Of a DNA stretch of 64,000 nt, positions 27,792 through 39,599 are shown piece by piece. Location of the stretch: assembly GCA_028335825.1 (NCBI GenBank), contig JAIOKI010000009.1, forward strand, positions 186,001 through 250,000, read 5' to 3'. The notes under the pieces were generated by a model that saw only the letters and a program-made list of their open reading frames with translations, was not told where the DNA came from and did no database searches. The position numbers and the translations under genes were made by a program. Each line of letters starts with the position of its first letter. Positions within the stretch are counted from its first letter, which is position 1. This stretch comes from Nosema muscidifuracis (Eukaryota > Microsporidia > Nosematidae).

Positions 27792-28823
27792 ATGAAGAAA
27801 ATAGGAATAATAGGACCTGGAAGTTGGGGTACTACTGTATCACTTCTTATATCCAAAAATGTTATTAAGCATTCAAGATATTTTGATAAGACTGTACTCT
27901 TATGGGGTGTACCTGAGAAATTTGAAGAAAGAGAACTTAGTGAAGTAATAAACACAGATCATGAAAATAAAAAATATTTACCTGGTATAAAACTTCCTAA
28001 AAATATAATATCTATCACAGATAAATCTTTATTTTCTGATATTGATGTTATAGTAGTAGCACTCCCTCATCAGTTTATTGAGACACTCGATTCTTTTAAG
28101 GAATTTTTAAAGAAAGATATTATAGTACTTTCTGTGGTGAAAGGTCTAATAGAACATGATGTTAATTTCTCATTGGTGAGTGACTACATTAATCAGATAT
28201 GGAATTGTCAAACAAATGTACTAATGGGTGCTAATATAGCTACAGATGTGTCTAAAGGTTTAATGGGTGATATAAAGTACAAAGCTGAAGGAACACTTGG
28301 GTACAAATCTGAATCTGACAAAGATATTCTGTATAAAATTTTAGACTGTAAAATGTATAAAATTAATTGTACAAAAGATATATTAGGAGTTGAATTATGT
28401 GGAACTCTTAAAAATGTAGTAGCATTAGGGTATGGAATTTCTGAAGGGCTTGGGTGTTCAAACAATACTAAAATAGCATTTTTACGTAACGGACTTTTAG
28501 AAATTGAAAAATTTATGAAATATTTTTACCCCGATACAAAAATCCAAACCTTATTCGAATCTTGTGGAATAGCTGATCTTATCGTATCTTGTCAAAGTGG
28601 AAGAAATTACAAATTTGGTGTATCAAAGGCTTCTGAAGGAATCATGCTTCATGATTTTGAAAAAAGAATTGGAAATCAGAAAATACAAGGTGTAGGTACA
28701 GTGAATTGTCTATACAATTTCTTAGTATCGAAATCAAGATTAGATGATTTTCCTATATTTAAAGCTATATGGAAGATCTTCTGTGATAACGAAGATTGTG
28801 AAATACTTATGGAGTCTTTCTAA
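27792..28823 (+). CDS. GPD1: NAD-dependent glycerol-3-phosphate dehydrogenase
   Basis: 343 residues, typical of cytosolic enzymes of the family. It reduces dihydroxyacetone phosphate to glycerol-3-phosphate, recycling NADH from glycolysis and feeding lipid synthesis. The Rossmann loop is IGPGSWGTTVS (Gly8-Gly13). VVALPHQF follows, and the substrate-binding and catalytic stretch CGTLKNVVALGYGISEGLG (with the catalytic Lys) and NNTKIAFLRNGLLEI are intact, as are SCGIADLIVSC and SGRNYKFG. No peroxisomal or mitochondrial signal is visible. CCCC lies eleven bases upstream of the ATG, farther than in the neighbours. It could share its product with the acyltransferase at 11.5 kb. Confidence 0.96.
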   Translation: MKKIGIIGPGSWGTTVSLLISKNVIKHSRYFDKTVLLWGVPEKFEERELSEVINTDHENKKYLPGIKLPKNIISITDKSLFSDIDVIVVALPHQFIETLDSFKEFLKKDIIVLSVVKGLIEHDVNFSLVSDYINQIWNCQTNVLMGANIATDVSKGLMGDIKYKAEGTLGYKSESDKDILYKILDCKMYKINCTKDILGVELCGTLKNVVALGYGISEGLGCSNNTKIAFLRNGLLEIEKFMKYFYPDTKIQTLFESCGIADLIVSCQSGRNYKFGVSKASEGIMLHDFEKRIGNQKIQGVGTVNCLYNFLVSKSRLDDFPIFKAIWKIFCDNEDCEILMESF

Positions 28824-29216
28824 ATAAAAAATGTAATATTATATAAATTTAAGTAAAAATCTACTATTGTGTTATTTATATCAATATACGAAAAATAAAT
28901 CTACTATTATATTAATATAAGAATAAATTAATTAATAAGAAGTAAAATTATATTTAAATAATCTAATTTAAGTCAATTTTATATTCTAGGTTTTTTATGT
29001 ATAAAATTTAATTATCACCTCATTAAAAAATATTTTATTATTTTTAAAAAATGTAAAATTTATGTCAAAAAAATAAATATATCGATTTTTTTAATCTTGC
29101 ATAAATAATTGAAAGATGTACCTATCAAATATTATATCTCTATGATAATTTTTTATTTGTTCTTAATAAACAAATAAAAAATTTACAAATATAAAAAAAA
29201 CTTATTTTTAATTGTT
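28824..29216. other. AT-rich spacer before phosphomannomutase
   Basis: Contains repeated ATCTACTATTATATT-like words near its left end and A/T runs elsewhere. No CCC motif precedes the next ATG, so either the phosphomannomutase promoter is of another kind or the signal has moved. Confidence 0.5.
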
Positions 29217-29987
29217 ATGTCAACGCACAACAAAAACAATACAATATTTCTTTTTGATGTTGATGGAACATTAACACCATCCAGATGTAAAGCTACTAAG
29301 GAAATTATAGAAATGCTTTGTAAACTTAGAGAACGAGTTAAAGTAGGATTTGTTGGAGGTTCAAATATTGAAAAACAAATTGAACAAATAGGTGATGATT
29401 GTTTAAATTTATTTGATTATGCATTCCCTGAAAACGGATTGAGCTTTTATAAAAATGGTAAACTAATTGCTCAAGAAAAAATTATTGATTATATGAAAGA
29501 AGACTTATACAAAAAATTTGTAAACTTTAGTTTAAATTATCTTAGCAACATCGACATACCAATTAAAAGAGGAAATTTCATAGAATACAGAGATTCTATG
29601 ATAAATATATCACCTATCGGTCGTAATTGCTCATCAGAAGAACGATTAGCTTTTTTTGAATTAGATAAGGAACAGAAAATAAGAGAGAAGATGGTGGAAG
29701 CATTAAAAAAAGAATTTGATCAATATAATATGGATTTTGTAATAGGTGGACAAATATCCATTGACTGCTTTCCTAAAGGATGGGATAAAAGATATTGCCT
29801 AAAACATATTAAAAAAGAAGGAATTTCTAATGTAGTATTCTTTGGTGATATGACTCAGCCAGGAGGTAATGATTATGAAATATACAAACATCCTGAAGTA
29901 AATGGTATCACAGTATATGGACCAGAAGATACAATTAAAAAGGTGAATGCTGAGTTGGAAAAATACAATATCGAAAAAATTGAATAA
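29217..29987 (+). CDS. SEC53: Phosphomannomutase
   Basis: 256 residues, full length. It converts mannose-6-phosphate to mannose-1-phosphate for GDP-mannose and hence protein mannosylation. The haloacid dehalogenase nucleophile motif is FLFDVDGTLT (Asp14, Asp16). FVGGSNIEKQ, YAFPENGLSFYKNG, NFIEYRDSMINISPIGR and the metal-binding FFGDMTQPGGNDYEIY near the C-terminus are all intact. No CCC motif is found before the ATG. It is the last recognisable host protein gene before the rDNA and transposon half. Confidence 0.97.
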   Translation: MSTHNKNNTIFLFDVDGTLTPSRCKATKEIIEMLCKLRERVKVGFVGGSNIEKQIEQIGDDCLNLFDYAFPENGLSFYKNGKLIAQEKIIDYMKEDLYKKFVNFSLNYLSNIDIPIKRGNFIEYRDSMINISPIGRNCSSEERLAFFELDKEQKIREKMVEALKKEFDQYNMDFVIGGQISIDCFPKGWDKRYCLKHIKKEGISNVVFFGDMTQPGGNDYEIYKHPEVNGITVYGPEDTIKKVNAELEKYNIEKIE

Positions 29988-30089
29988 AATTTTGTCTTTT
30001 AAAATTATATTATAATAAATTAAAAATTGATAAAATATTTTATTAAAAAAAAGATTTATTGAAATAAAAATAAAAAAAAAAAAAAATAA

Positions 30090-30540
30090 AATAATTTATT
30101 GAGATAAGAAAGAAAAGCCACACAGCAAGTAAAAACTTCTACATCCAATATTTTGTGACACACACCAGCATACCATGAAGGCCTTCCTTGTAGGAAGATT
30201 GGGAACCCCTTAGGATTAGTTAAAATCCAACAGTCATAATGACTGAGACCTGCGTTCAGCAGGATTTTGGGTTATCGCCTGGTTCAATACACCAATTAAG
30301 AACACAACTCAGTTCAGCGGAATGCTACGGCATAATATGCAGCTTTGAGCCAAACCCCTCCCAGGTCATAATTTAATTCTTTTGTTGCTAATAAATTAGC
30401 TACTTTTGTATCAGATTTTACTCTGATGAGACATGAAGTCTACTCTTTTGTTGTACAATGATATATCTTTGTACTATCATTTTATCAAGAAATTCTACTC
30501 TTGCAAGTAGAGCTTTTCTTCCTGTTGGTGAAGTTTTAAT
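30090..30540 (-). mobile_element. 5'-truncated LINE copy (3' end and untranslated tail)
   Basis: About 450 bases nearly identical to the 3' part of the adjoining copy (30,541-31,735). They include the end of the ORF (sense AAACTTCACCAACAGGAAG onward) and the whole 3' untranslated region with GCCACACAGCAAGTAAAAAC and GACACACACCAGCATACCAT. The element's sense strand is minus: an AATAAA lies close to its 3' end and a T-rich low-complexity tract follows it. Few differences from its neighbour suggest a recent origin. Confidence 0.8.
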
Positions 30541-31735
30541 AAAAAATAAAAATAAAATGATTTATTGAGATAAGAGAGAAAAGCCACACAGCAAGTAAAA
30601 ACTTCTACATTCAATATTATGTGACACACACTAGCATACCATGAAGGCCTTGCTTGTAGGAAGATTGGGAACCCCTTAGGATTAATTAAAATCCAACAGT
30701 CATAATGACTGAGACCTACGTTCAGCAGGATTTTGGGCTATCGCCTGGTTCAATACACCATTTAAGAACACAACTCAGTTCAGCGGAATGCTACGGCATA
30801 ATATGCAGCTTTAAGCCAGACCCCTCCCAGGTCATAATTTAATTCTTTTGTTGCTAATAAATTAGCTACTTTTGTATCAGATTTTACTCTGATGAGACAT
30901 GAAGTCTACTCTTTTGTTGTACAATGATATATCTTTGTACTATCATTTTATCAAGAAATTCTACTCTTGCAAGTAGAGCTTTTCTTCCTATTGGTGAAGT
31001 TTTAATGTCATTGATATTACCAATGATCATCTTAACTCGTTCTTCTTTTGTCAGAGTTAAAGAATTTAACTCTGGGATTTTGTTCTCATAAAGAGATCTT
31101 GTCTCAGATAAGGATGGACAATCTAACAGGAAATGTTCAAGATTTTCCTGTTCTCCCTCACATAGAAAGCAATGTTCTCTATAATACTGAGGGATTCTAA
31201 GAGCATTAGCTAACGCAGAAGACCATCTAATTAAATTACATCTTATTTTAGTGTAATTCCTTATCTGTCTCTTATTTATTTGTGTTAGTATGTACTTGAG
31301 TTGAGACTCAAATATACCATACTGTGCTGCTAGTGAGGATGCTATGGTAGTATTATAGGATCTCCTACCTTTCAATACCTCTATTATTCTTTGTTTGGCT
31401 ACTTTGTAGTCAATACTTTCATAGTCGTGTCCGACATATCTTTTACACCACCGTCGAGTTCTTGAACTCCATGTAGTCTTTTTGGCTCTTGGAACTTGTT
31501 CTACAAATTCCGAGATTATAGTTTTGTTGTGTTTCCACTTCCTTAATGCTCTAAAGCGATTTAAAGCTGCTTGTATTTGAATCCTGTTAATACAGAACTC
31601 ATCCATTATCCTATCTAATGAAACTATTTTTGTCCAGAATATCATCCGAACAGCTTTTCTGAGAATCCTACTGATTCTCCCTGATCTTGTGCTAGACATT
31701 CCCCATAACTCACTACCGTACATGAAATAGACAAT
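30541..31735 (-). mobile_element. 5'-truncated LINE, C-terminal part of ORF2 intact
   Basis: The open frame 31,723-30,884 (279 residues) is the region after the reverse transcriptase of a LINE ORF2. It begins IVYFMYGSELWGMSSTRSGR, the segment that normally follows the RT thumb, and contains a CCHC finger, HCFLCEGEQENLEHFLLDCP. The 3' untranslated region (about 330 bases) follows, ending in an A/T tail that joins the next copy directly. The endonuclease and RT domains are missing, so it is dead on arrival. The family is that of the longer, older copy at 50.6-53.5 kb, which has an APE-type endonuclease. Its 5' break lies close to the LSU rRNA 3' end. Confidence 0.85.
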
Positions 31736-31789
31736 TTACTTAAAAACATATTCCTAATCACATTTCTTATCTACAATCTTAACTATGAA

Positions 31790-32045
31790 AATTACATACA
31801 CACCTACACTGTAATACAAAAAGCAGTAACCTCAAAATGTCGGCATACACCTTCATTCTTACAGTTCTGCTTAATAGAGTAGTATTCTCCCAAATGTATC
31901 TTTGAGCTACGCTTCAGGCTTAAGAGGCTTTCAGCCTTAATCGAAACGACGTAGCTAAGCAACATAACTTAATAGTTAATCGCACTACCAGTGGTCATCA
32001 CTTAGAGTTCCTCTCGTACTATCAAAGTTCACTCAAAAATACTTA

Positions 32046-32087
<42 letters not shown>

Positions 32088-32522
32088 TCTCACGTTCCTC
32101 ATTACCGGGTGAACAATCCAACACTTCGTAACATATACACTACGATGATCAGAAGAGACGACATCGAAGAATCAAAAAGCAGAGTCGCTATGATCGCTTG
32201 CCTGCTACAAGCCAGTTATCCCTGTGGTAACTTTTCAATCACCCAATACATAATGAATGTAATTGGGATCGCTAGGCCAAGGTTTCCCTACTAAATACAG
32301 TCATATGTATAAAGTAAAGCAGATTTATTCCCTTATAATAAACTGATGGTTACCATCCATCATTCATCTACCTTAGGACAGCTGTGTTACTTTTTAACAG
32401 CTGTACCGCCCCAGCCAAACTCCCCATATATCCAAATAAACAAATATTCAAACATACTAGTGGTTTCACAAATTATCTCCCACCTCTCTACAATATACCG
32501 AATAATTATTAGAACATACTAA

Positions 32523-32554
<32 letters not shown>

Positions 32555-32653
32555 GATATACAACAAGCCCGTTCCCTTGTCTCGTGGTTTCACAAAATTG
32601 TAAGTAGGGACAGTAGGAATCTCGTTGCTCCATTCATGCGCGTCACCAATTAA

Positions 32654-32706
<53 letters not shown>

Positions 32707-34273
32707 ATTCGCTTACACAACTTTAACAATAAATGCACTGGGCAGAATTCACTTCTTGTAATACAAAAAGCTATGTTTTTAATAAACAGTCAGATTCCTT
32801 ACATAGTAAAAGTTCTAGCATGCTAGAGCCAATCTTTATCCCAAGGTTACAGATCTAATTTGCCGAATTCCCTTACTTACTTTAATTTAAAATATCTGTT
32901 ATGATACAAAGACACCTGATGCGGTATAGGTACGGCTACACTACTTCTTTTTTATCAAGTATATATATATAACACGTATTTCTTATCATGACAATCCATA
33001 CGTACACACAGTCTAATTCATTTTTCTTACACCGCTTATATACTGTCATCATCAAGTCGCCTTGCAGTAGTCAAGTGAAGAACTATTGATCTTCTTTGTT
33101 TTTACAATAACACCGACTCACTTCAATACCATTGAAAACCCTAGTCTATATCTATACAAATATATTGTTACTGCCTCCAAGATCGGCCCATTTGTTTCTT
33201 CCATATACATTCACACATATACTTCAATACAAACAAATTGCACAGCTACCTAAATACTCATATAGAAACATCTCATAAAAGTAGTCATCTTCTTCCATTT
33301 TATACAATAATACATTCGGTAGGTACGTTGTAACACGTTTCTTAGCGGATTTCTACTTCCATAACAACCGCCCTACTGTCTCAATGTATTCATCATATTT
33401 ATGGTATACTGTCTACTATTTAGAATATTTAATGTTCCATAAGGTTCATCCCTTTTTGCACATCATTCTTACAATCATGTGCCCACTAGTCATACAATAG
33501 ATTCATTCTGTAAACCTAATCTACAGAAGACCATAGAATTAAAGATTTCTCATAGTCGAGACTATAACAGTGTCCTACATCTATGTCCTATATACAATGA
33601 CTGCTGTCCTGAGAGACATTTCGCTGTGAACCAGCTACCACACAGTTCGATTGGTCTTTCGCCACTATACACATCTTAAATCATCGATTTGCACGTCAGA
33701 ATGATTATGGTCTTCCAATAAACTGTTGCTTATCTTCAACCAGAACATGCATAGTTCACTGTGTTTCGGGTCTTATAGTTATAACTTGTCATATTAATAA
33801 CGACTGAGCCATTATCTTGCTATAACTATAATCTCCTTGGTCCGTGTTTCAAGACGGGTCCTTAAACATAAGGCTGCCCCACACATTTTCACAAATTCCT
33901 TCGCAGTACTTATTTGCTATCGGTATGCCATTATATTTAACCTTAGATATCTCATTCTACCTGTATTCAGACTGCACTACCAAGCAGCCCTACTCGCTGA
34001 TACTTACTATTTTATTCAACTAACGAATATTATATTCTGTACAAATAAGTAATAAAATAGTGATTTACATCTCCAATAGGATTACAATCACGGGTTGCTT
34101 CTTGTTCACTCGCTGCTACTACAGAAATCCTGGTTAGTTTCTTTTCCTCCTTCTAATGATATGCTTAAGTTCAAAGGGTCCTCTATACACATCTGTATAT
34201 ATTCGGTAACAATGCTTTCGTATTCATCTACGACCTTCATCGCTGTGGCATCCTATTGATCCCATGTGTGGGT
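31790..34273 (-). rRNA. Large-subunit rRNA (5.8S region fused)
   Basis: Minus strand, about 2.48 kb, like other microsporidian LSU genes. The 5' end contains GATGAAGGTCGTAGATGAAT, the 5.8S-like part, running without ITS2 into AACTTAAGCATATCATTAG, the classic start of 25/28S. The sarcin-ricin loop AGTACGAGAGGAAC is at 32,020-32,007 and the peptidyl-transferase surroundings are recognisable. After GGCTGAAAGCCTCTTAAGCC the gene fades out; the 3' end at about 31,790 is an estimate. It shows no obvious insertions. Confidence 0.93.
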
Positions 34274-34460
34274 AAATTAATAAATAAATTATATTAGTAT
34301 ATAACATATAAATATAATATATAATAGTATAATCTAATATATATAAATACATAATAGTATAATCTAATATATATAAATATAAAAATATAATCTATATATA
34401 TAAATACATTAGTATAACATATATATATAAATGTATATTAGTATAATAACTGTTACTCGA
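34274..34460 (-). other. ITS between SSU and LSU rRNA
   Basis: About 187 bases, almost pure A/T, with tandem units such as ATAATAGTATAATCTAATAT separated by ATATAAATACAT. The boundaries are set by the SSU 3' sequence GGATCATA and the start of the 5.8S-like part. Confidence 0.8.
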
Positions 34461-35698
34461 TATGATCCTGCTAATGGTTCTCCAACAGCAACCATGTTAC
34501 GACTTATATCAGATCTAATACATCTTGTTCAAGTAGTTTACACTAATTTCACAACATATATCATCTTAGATAGCGACGGGCGGTGTGTACAAAGAACAGG
34601 GACACATTCAATTCTACTTATTTAATAAAATTTACTAGCAATTCCAAGTTCAAATATCTCTTACAAAATATTATCCCATAAAGATTCATATCTATTGTAT
34701 TGCGCGTGCAGCCCAAAATGTCTGAGGGCATAACGGACCTGTTTTAATCCTTTCCTTCCTACACTGATTGTGTCTGTCTATAAGGGTCTCACGTCTTGTT
34801 GAAATTAATCAAAACTTCACAGCATCCATTGAAAACGGCCATGCACCACTATTATCATTCTCAAATTCCATTCTCGCTGAATAATAAAATATTGGTAAGT
34901 TACCTCGCGTTGAGTCAAATTAAGCCGCACAATCCACTCCTTGTGGTATTCTTCCGTCAATTTCTTTAATTTTCAATCTTGCGATCATACTATCCCCAGA
35001 GCCAAAAAACTCGAATTTCTATTATGTAATACAAATACTCATATCACATCGTCGGCATAGTTTACTGCTGGAACTACAATGGTATCTAATCATCTTCGAT
35101 CCTCCAGCTTACGTCCTTGTTCAAAAAATACATACAAGTGTACAGCTTTCGCTTCTGTTCGTCCAGTCAGGGTCGTCACATTTCATCTCTCTCCCAACTA
35201 TACAGTACACCTCATATTGCTTCTTAAAAATAAACTACGGACTTTTTAACTGCATCAATCATCATACACACTCTTGGAACAAGTATTACCGCGGCTGCTG
35301 GCACTTGATTTGCCCTCCAATTAATCACCTCATATGTTTTTACAATATGAAACAATATCTATTACTTCCCATAACTGCCTCAGACAAAATCCATAGGTCA
35401 AGTTTCGCCCCTGCTGCAATCCTTAGACTTAGTAGCCGTCTCTCAGGCTCCTTCTCCGGAATATTACAAAGTAATACCGTTACCCGTTACTGCCTTGTTA
35501 AGCCATTACCTTAACAACTAGCTGATAGGTCTCACTCTTACTGTATACAATTATCCACACTTTAACGTAGTTATCATCAATATACATAAAATAAAGTGAG
35601 TATTACTGAGCAGTCCATTTTTCAGATACTTCTTCAAAAACATGCATGGGTTAATCTTAGGGAATAGCGTCTACGTCAGGCAGAATCAACCTGGTGTA
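34461..35698 (-). rRNA. Small-subunit rRNA (16S-like, microsporidian)
   Basis: Minus strand, about 1,238 bases, the reduced size typical of microsporidia. The 5' end is CACCAGGTTGATTCTGCCTG (from 35,696). The 530 loop GTGCCAGCAGCCGCGGTAAT is at 35,304-35,285. The decoding end has GTAACATGGTTGCTGTTGG and finishes at GGATCATA. No frame across it is protein-coding. The reading order SSU then LSU is the ordinary eukaryotic one. Confidence 0.96.
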
Positions 35699-36480
35699 CA
35701 AAATAACATATCTACATTCTAGTCAGTATTAATCTAGTCTCAGAAATCTTAATCTCTCAATCAATCAGTGCAATATAACATACGAAAACTACAACATGAG
35801 TAATATATAATTTACATTGTGTATTATTTAATCTACTGATAAATTAAATTGACAAATCAGAATTAATAATTAATTGCTGATTTATGATTTTTGACAGGTT
35901 ATATGTAGTGTGTTTGAGTGTACTAGTATGATATATATGTTGTATAAAAAGAGTTACAATCTGGTGGTTGTGTTGAACAACGAGAAGTTGATTGGAGTGT
36001 CCAGTTAAGGATTGAGAATGGTGACCATCCTGTGAACGTGCTGGGACGTTGGTTGTTGAAGTGATCGTGGTGATTACTTGTGTGAACAGTAATGTGAGAC
36101 CGTAACGATGGTTTGGTTTGTGATGTGTTTTGTTACTTGAAGTTTGATCTATTTTATTGATGAAGTATGTATACAACATGTACTGTATGTATATTTATTC
36201 TTTGGTAATGATATATTTGTTTTATTTCTATGTGATATAGATGGGATAGTTTGACTTAGTATAGTAAATATATTACTTTTTATATATTGTTTATAGATCT
36301 GTTATTTACTAGTAATAATCATTCTGTGAATTTGTATTAATCTTGGTATCTCATGTTATAAAAAGGCTTATGTATTATAATACTGTATATAAGAAATAGT
36401 ATTTGACTAATAATTAGAAGTAAACATCTAATTAAATTATATATCTTTATTTATTCTATGCTTTTGTTAATTTCTTCAGT
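35699..36480 (-). promoter_or_regulatory. rDNA upstream spacer with a GC-richer GT patch
   Basis: Because the rRNAs are transcribed leftward, the RNA polymerase I promoter must be here. About 35,880-36,170 stands out: it is G/T-rich on the plus strand, with repeats such as GTGATTACTTGTGTGAACAG and GTTGGTTGTTGAAGTGATCG, in otherwise AT-rich DNA. The open frame across it (His/Thr/Gln-rich on the minus strand) is a by-product of that composition and has no recognisable protein features. Confidence 0.45.
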
Positions 36481-36499
36481 ATCTTTCATCAATGCCTAA

Positions 36500-39000
36500 A
36501 AAATACACTATCATCTTTTTTTTGCAATCTTAACTCATCTAATTATCTTTATTCTACAATTTTTTAATTTCAATATTTTATTTCCTATTTATTGCTGTAA
36601 AATACTTTCTTAAATTTCTTTAGTTCTTCAATCTCTAATTCATTCACCAGTATTCTGTTCATTAATCCATAATCCTTATATACTAGTACTGTTATTATCC
36701 ATCATTTACAAAAATCAATCTTATTTACTTCTGTTTGTGTTCTAGTCTACTAAATTATAAAATCCTCTTAATTTTTTCACCTGCTGTCTTTCTGACCAAA
36801 TCACATTAATTGCACTTATAGCTATTTCTTAATCATCTTCGATTTTTCTTTTCCTATTTCATCCTTTTCAATATTATCTACATTTTCAACAATTCTGGTT
36901 CTTCTTATAAATATCTCTCAAGATCTTCACATTCTTACACTTCTTAATGAAATATCATAAATCAATATTCTATATTATTATAATAATATTTAAGCCACTT
37001 GACCATATTCTTCAATTTTTATTCAATGTTCCTCGTATTCACCATATATTCATCATAAATTATTAAGGAAGATAATATAAAGATTCTGTATTTTATAACT
37101 TGTAGATTCTTTGTTACAATTTCAAAATTTCTATTAAATTTTTCGTGTCATTACTATAACAATAAACCATTGAATTACAAAAATTTTCATTTAATTAAAT
37201 TACTTCACTTCTGCTATTTAAAAGTTTATTATATTCTCAATGTGAACTTGCTTTTACTAATACTTTAGATTCACCATAACAATCTAAGTTATAATAAAAT
37301 TTATATCTGTCTTATTATCTAATAATATTGATATTAATTTAATATCTACTATACCTTTCTTTAATCTATTTTTTGATTGATAATGACTTAAATATACTTC
37401 TTTAACTAAATAAAGATTGAAAATATTCAGGTTAATACTGCTTACATAATATTATATTATATTATCATTAATCAAATTTATCCTTTTATATTTTTTAGAA
37501 AATGTTTTAATCGTTATTATTAGGTGTTTACTGTATAGATTAATAACTTAAATAAAGCTATTTTTCAGACACATAGCAATTTCTTTTTGTTTGACTTTCA
37601 ATTAGATGAAGAAACTTACACCGTATTTTTTCGTTAAATTTATGTGATAATATTGACTCACATAATATTTAAAGACATTTGTTATCAAAATCAAGGCTGT
37701 ATTAATATCCGAAATTCTAAACGATACAAAATATATTTATTTCATTATAATATGCAATTATCTTCAAGATATCTTGTTATCATAGCAATTCTTCATTTAG
37801 CTACTTTTTCTTTAAATTTTAGTATGTCATATAATTCTTTTATATACAATGCACGATGATTTAATAGTCTCAATATCAGCCGTAGTTCTTAATTAATAAT
37901 ATTATCTGTAATATGTGACTCAAAAATTTATTCTTCTTACCTCTGCTTATTTAATGCTTCCAAAACTAAAGTCACGTTCTTTTCATCATTTTTTACTCTC
38001 ACACTAATATGACTATGTTATCTAAATATACAACTACTATTTTATAGAAGAATTTACTTAATAAGTTATTCATTATTCTCTAAAATCTAACTTATTTATT
38101 CAAAAAGTTCAATGGCATTTTAAAAACTCAGAAAGATCATCGTGCATACAGAGCTGTTTTATATCTACTAGAAACCATTATTTTACAATGATTTTACATT
38201 ATAGTTCACTTATATTCTACGTATCTTTGATCTTATTGTTATATGCTTGTATTGTGAGATTCATATCGACATCTGTAACTTCTAAACTTATCAGATTATT
38301 TGATTGTATAAAATAATGTCTAAAATGTTCAAACTATATTTTGGGATTTTCGTTTGTTTATGAATATTAGAAAAAATAATTAATTTTTTGTCAATTTTAT
38401 TCTATCATTTACTGACACTTTTTATTTTCAATGGACCTTATTTTTTATTCACTCTAAATTTATTGAAATGTTTTTTTGCCATATGCTTTTCCTACATAAA
38501 AGAAAATGACTTTAGTTTTTTAACATATTTTGTCAATCATAAACTCTTCCTGCATACACTTCTTACTTCTTTTTCATAATTTTAATTTTTATGTTTTTAT
38601 ACAAGTTGTAATATTGTCTTTGATAATCTTTAATGTGAATTCACTAATAAAATATTTGATGTTTGATTAGTTATAATGCTTTATACAGATTAAAAGGAAA
38701 TATTACCCCTTATAATCTTTATTTATATATATTGTATTAATTAACAAATGAGATTCTTATTTTGATTTTTTAATGAAGTTTTTGAAATAAATAAATTTTA
38801 TCAGAAAAGAAGATAATGAGTAAAGGACAATTATTCAGTACTAGAGTAAACAAGAACAATTACTATAATAGCCTATATGTAAAAAACATTAATAATAACA
38901 TAACAAAAACACCTGTTTATTTCTGAAATGTCAATTATAGAGAACTACTTAATTAATGTGCTTTTTTGCACTTCGGGTTATTTGAATCATAATATCTAAA
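36500..39000 (-). mobile_element. Ty3/gypsy LTR-element fossil, pol part
   Basis: Broken, with many breaks and no usable frame. The reverse transcriptase catalytic block of the Ty3/gypsy type is recognisable on the minus strand at about 37,990-38,130. Sequence to its left would be RNase H and integrase but is too decayed to assign. No terminal repeat was found. The gag/protease part of what may be the same element lies at 43.0-44.4 kb, beyond an inserted LINE. Old by its degree of decay. Confidence 0.5.
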
Positions 39001-39599
39001 TAATATAATAATGACTCTTTATTAAATTTATATCTCGCTTGTCTCTCAAAATTATTTACGTGATTATTAGAAATATCTACCCAACGAAATTTTTCTCTCA
39101 ATTTATTTTTTTTGAAAGTAATCCAAAGAAATAGAAGTACAAAATTTTAAAATAAATTTATTGACTTATCTCTGTCAGAAGGTATAATAACTACCCCGAC
39201 TATTAGTATATCTCGGCCAGAATAAGTCATTTGCTTTAATATTTTTCTTTAATTTATTTTTATGTTTTCTAATTTTTAAAGACACGAATCTACAATTCTT
39301 ATTTTTATTTAGTTTTGTTTCTATATTTTCTTGAATCCCAGGTATTAGACATACAACCGAAAAATAAATTAAAATAAGCTGGTGTTAAAAATGTTTATTT
39401 CTATAACTTTCTCGCTTATAGGTTTTTATTAGCAATGCATCAAGAACATTGTTTCATACCTCTGATCTGAAACATTAGTCTCAATTCTGACAGGATCAAC
39501 ATATATCACTGAGTGAATAATCATTCATCTTTTCAATTATCTCTGGATACAATAGTTATTATATATTAGTGTCTCTCTACATTCAATCTAACCTTAGAC

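Noticed and set aside
1-30000. Spliceosomal introns in the host genes
   Set aside because: All recognised genes read through from start to stop without an interruption that would call for an intron.
32109-35514. Short open frames at 32109-32294, 33479-33679, 33837-34052, 34431-34625 and 35305-35514
   Set aside because: They lie on the plus strand across rRNA genes (or the ITS/SSU edge) and have no protein features.
35844-36179. 111-residue minus-strand frame rich in His, Thr and Gln
   Set aside because: Composition follows from the G/T-rich rDNA spacer; no CCC motif, no domain, and it lies where the rDNA promoter should be.
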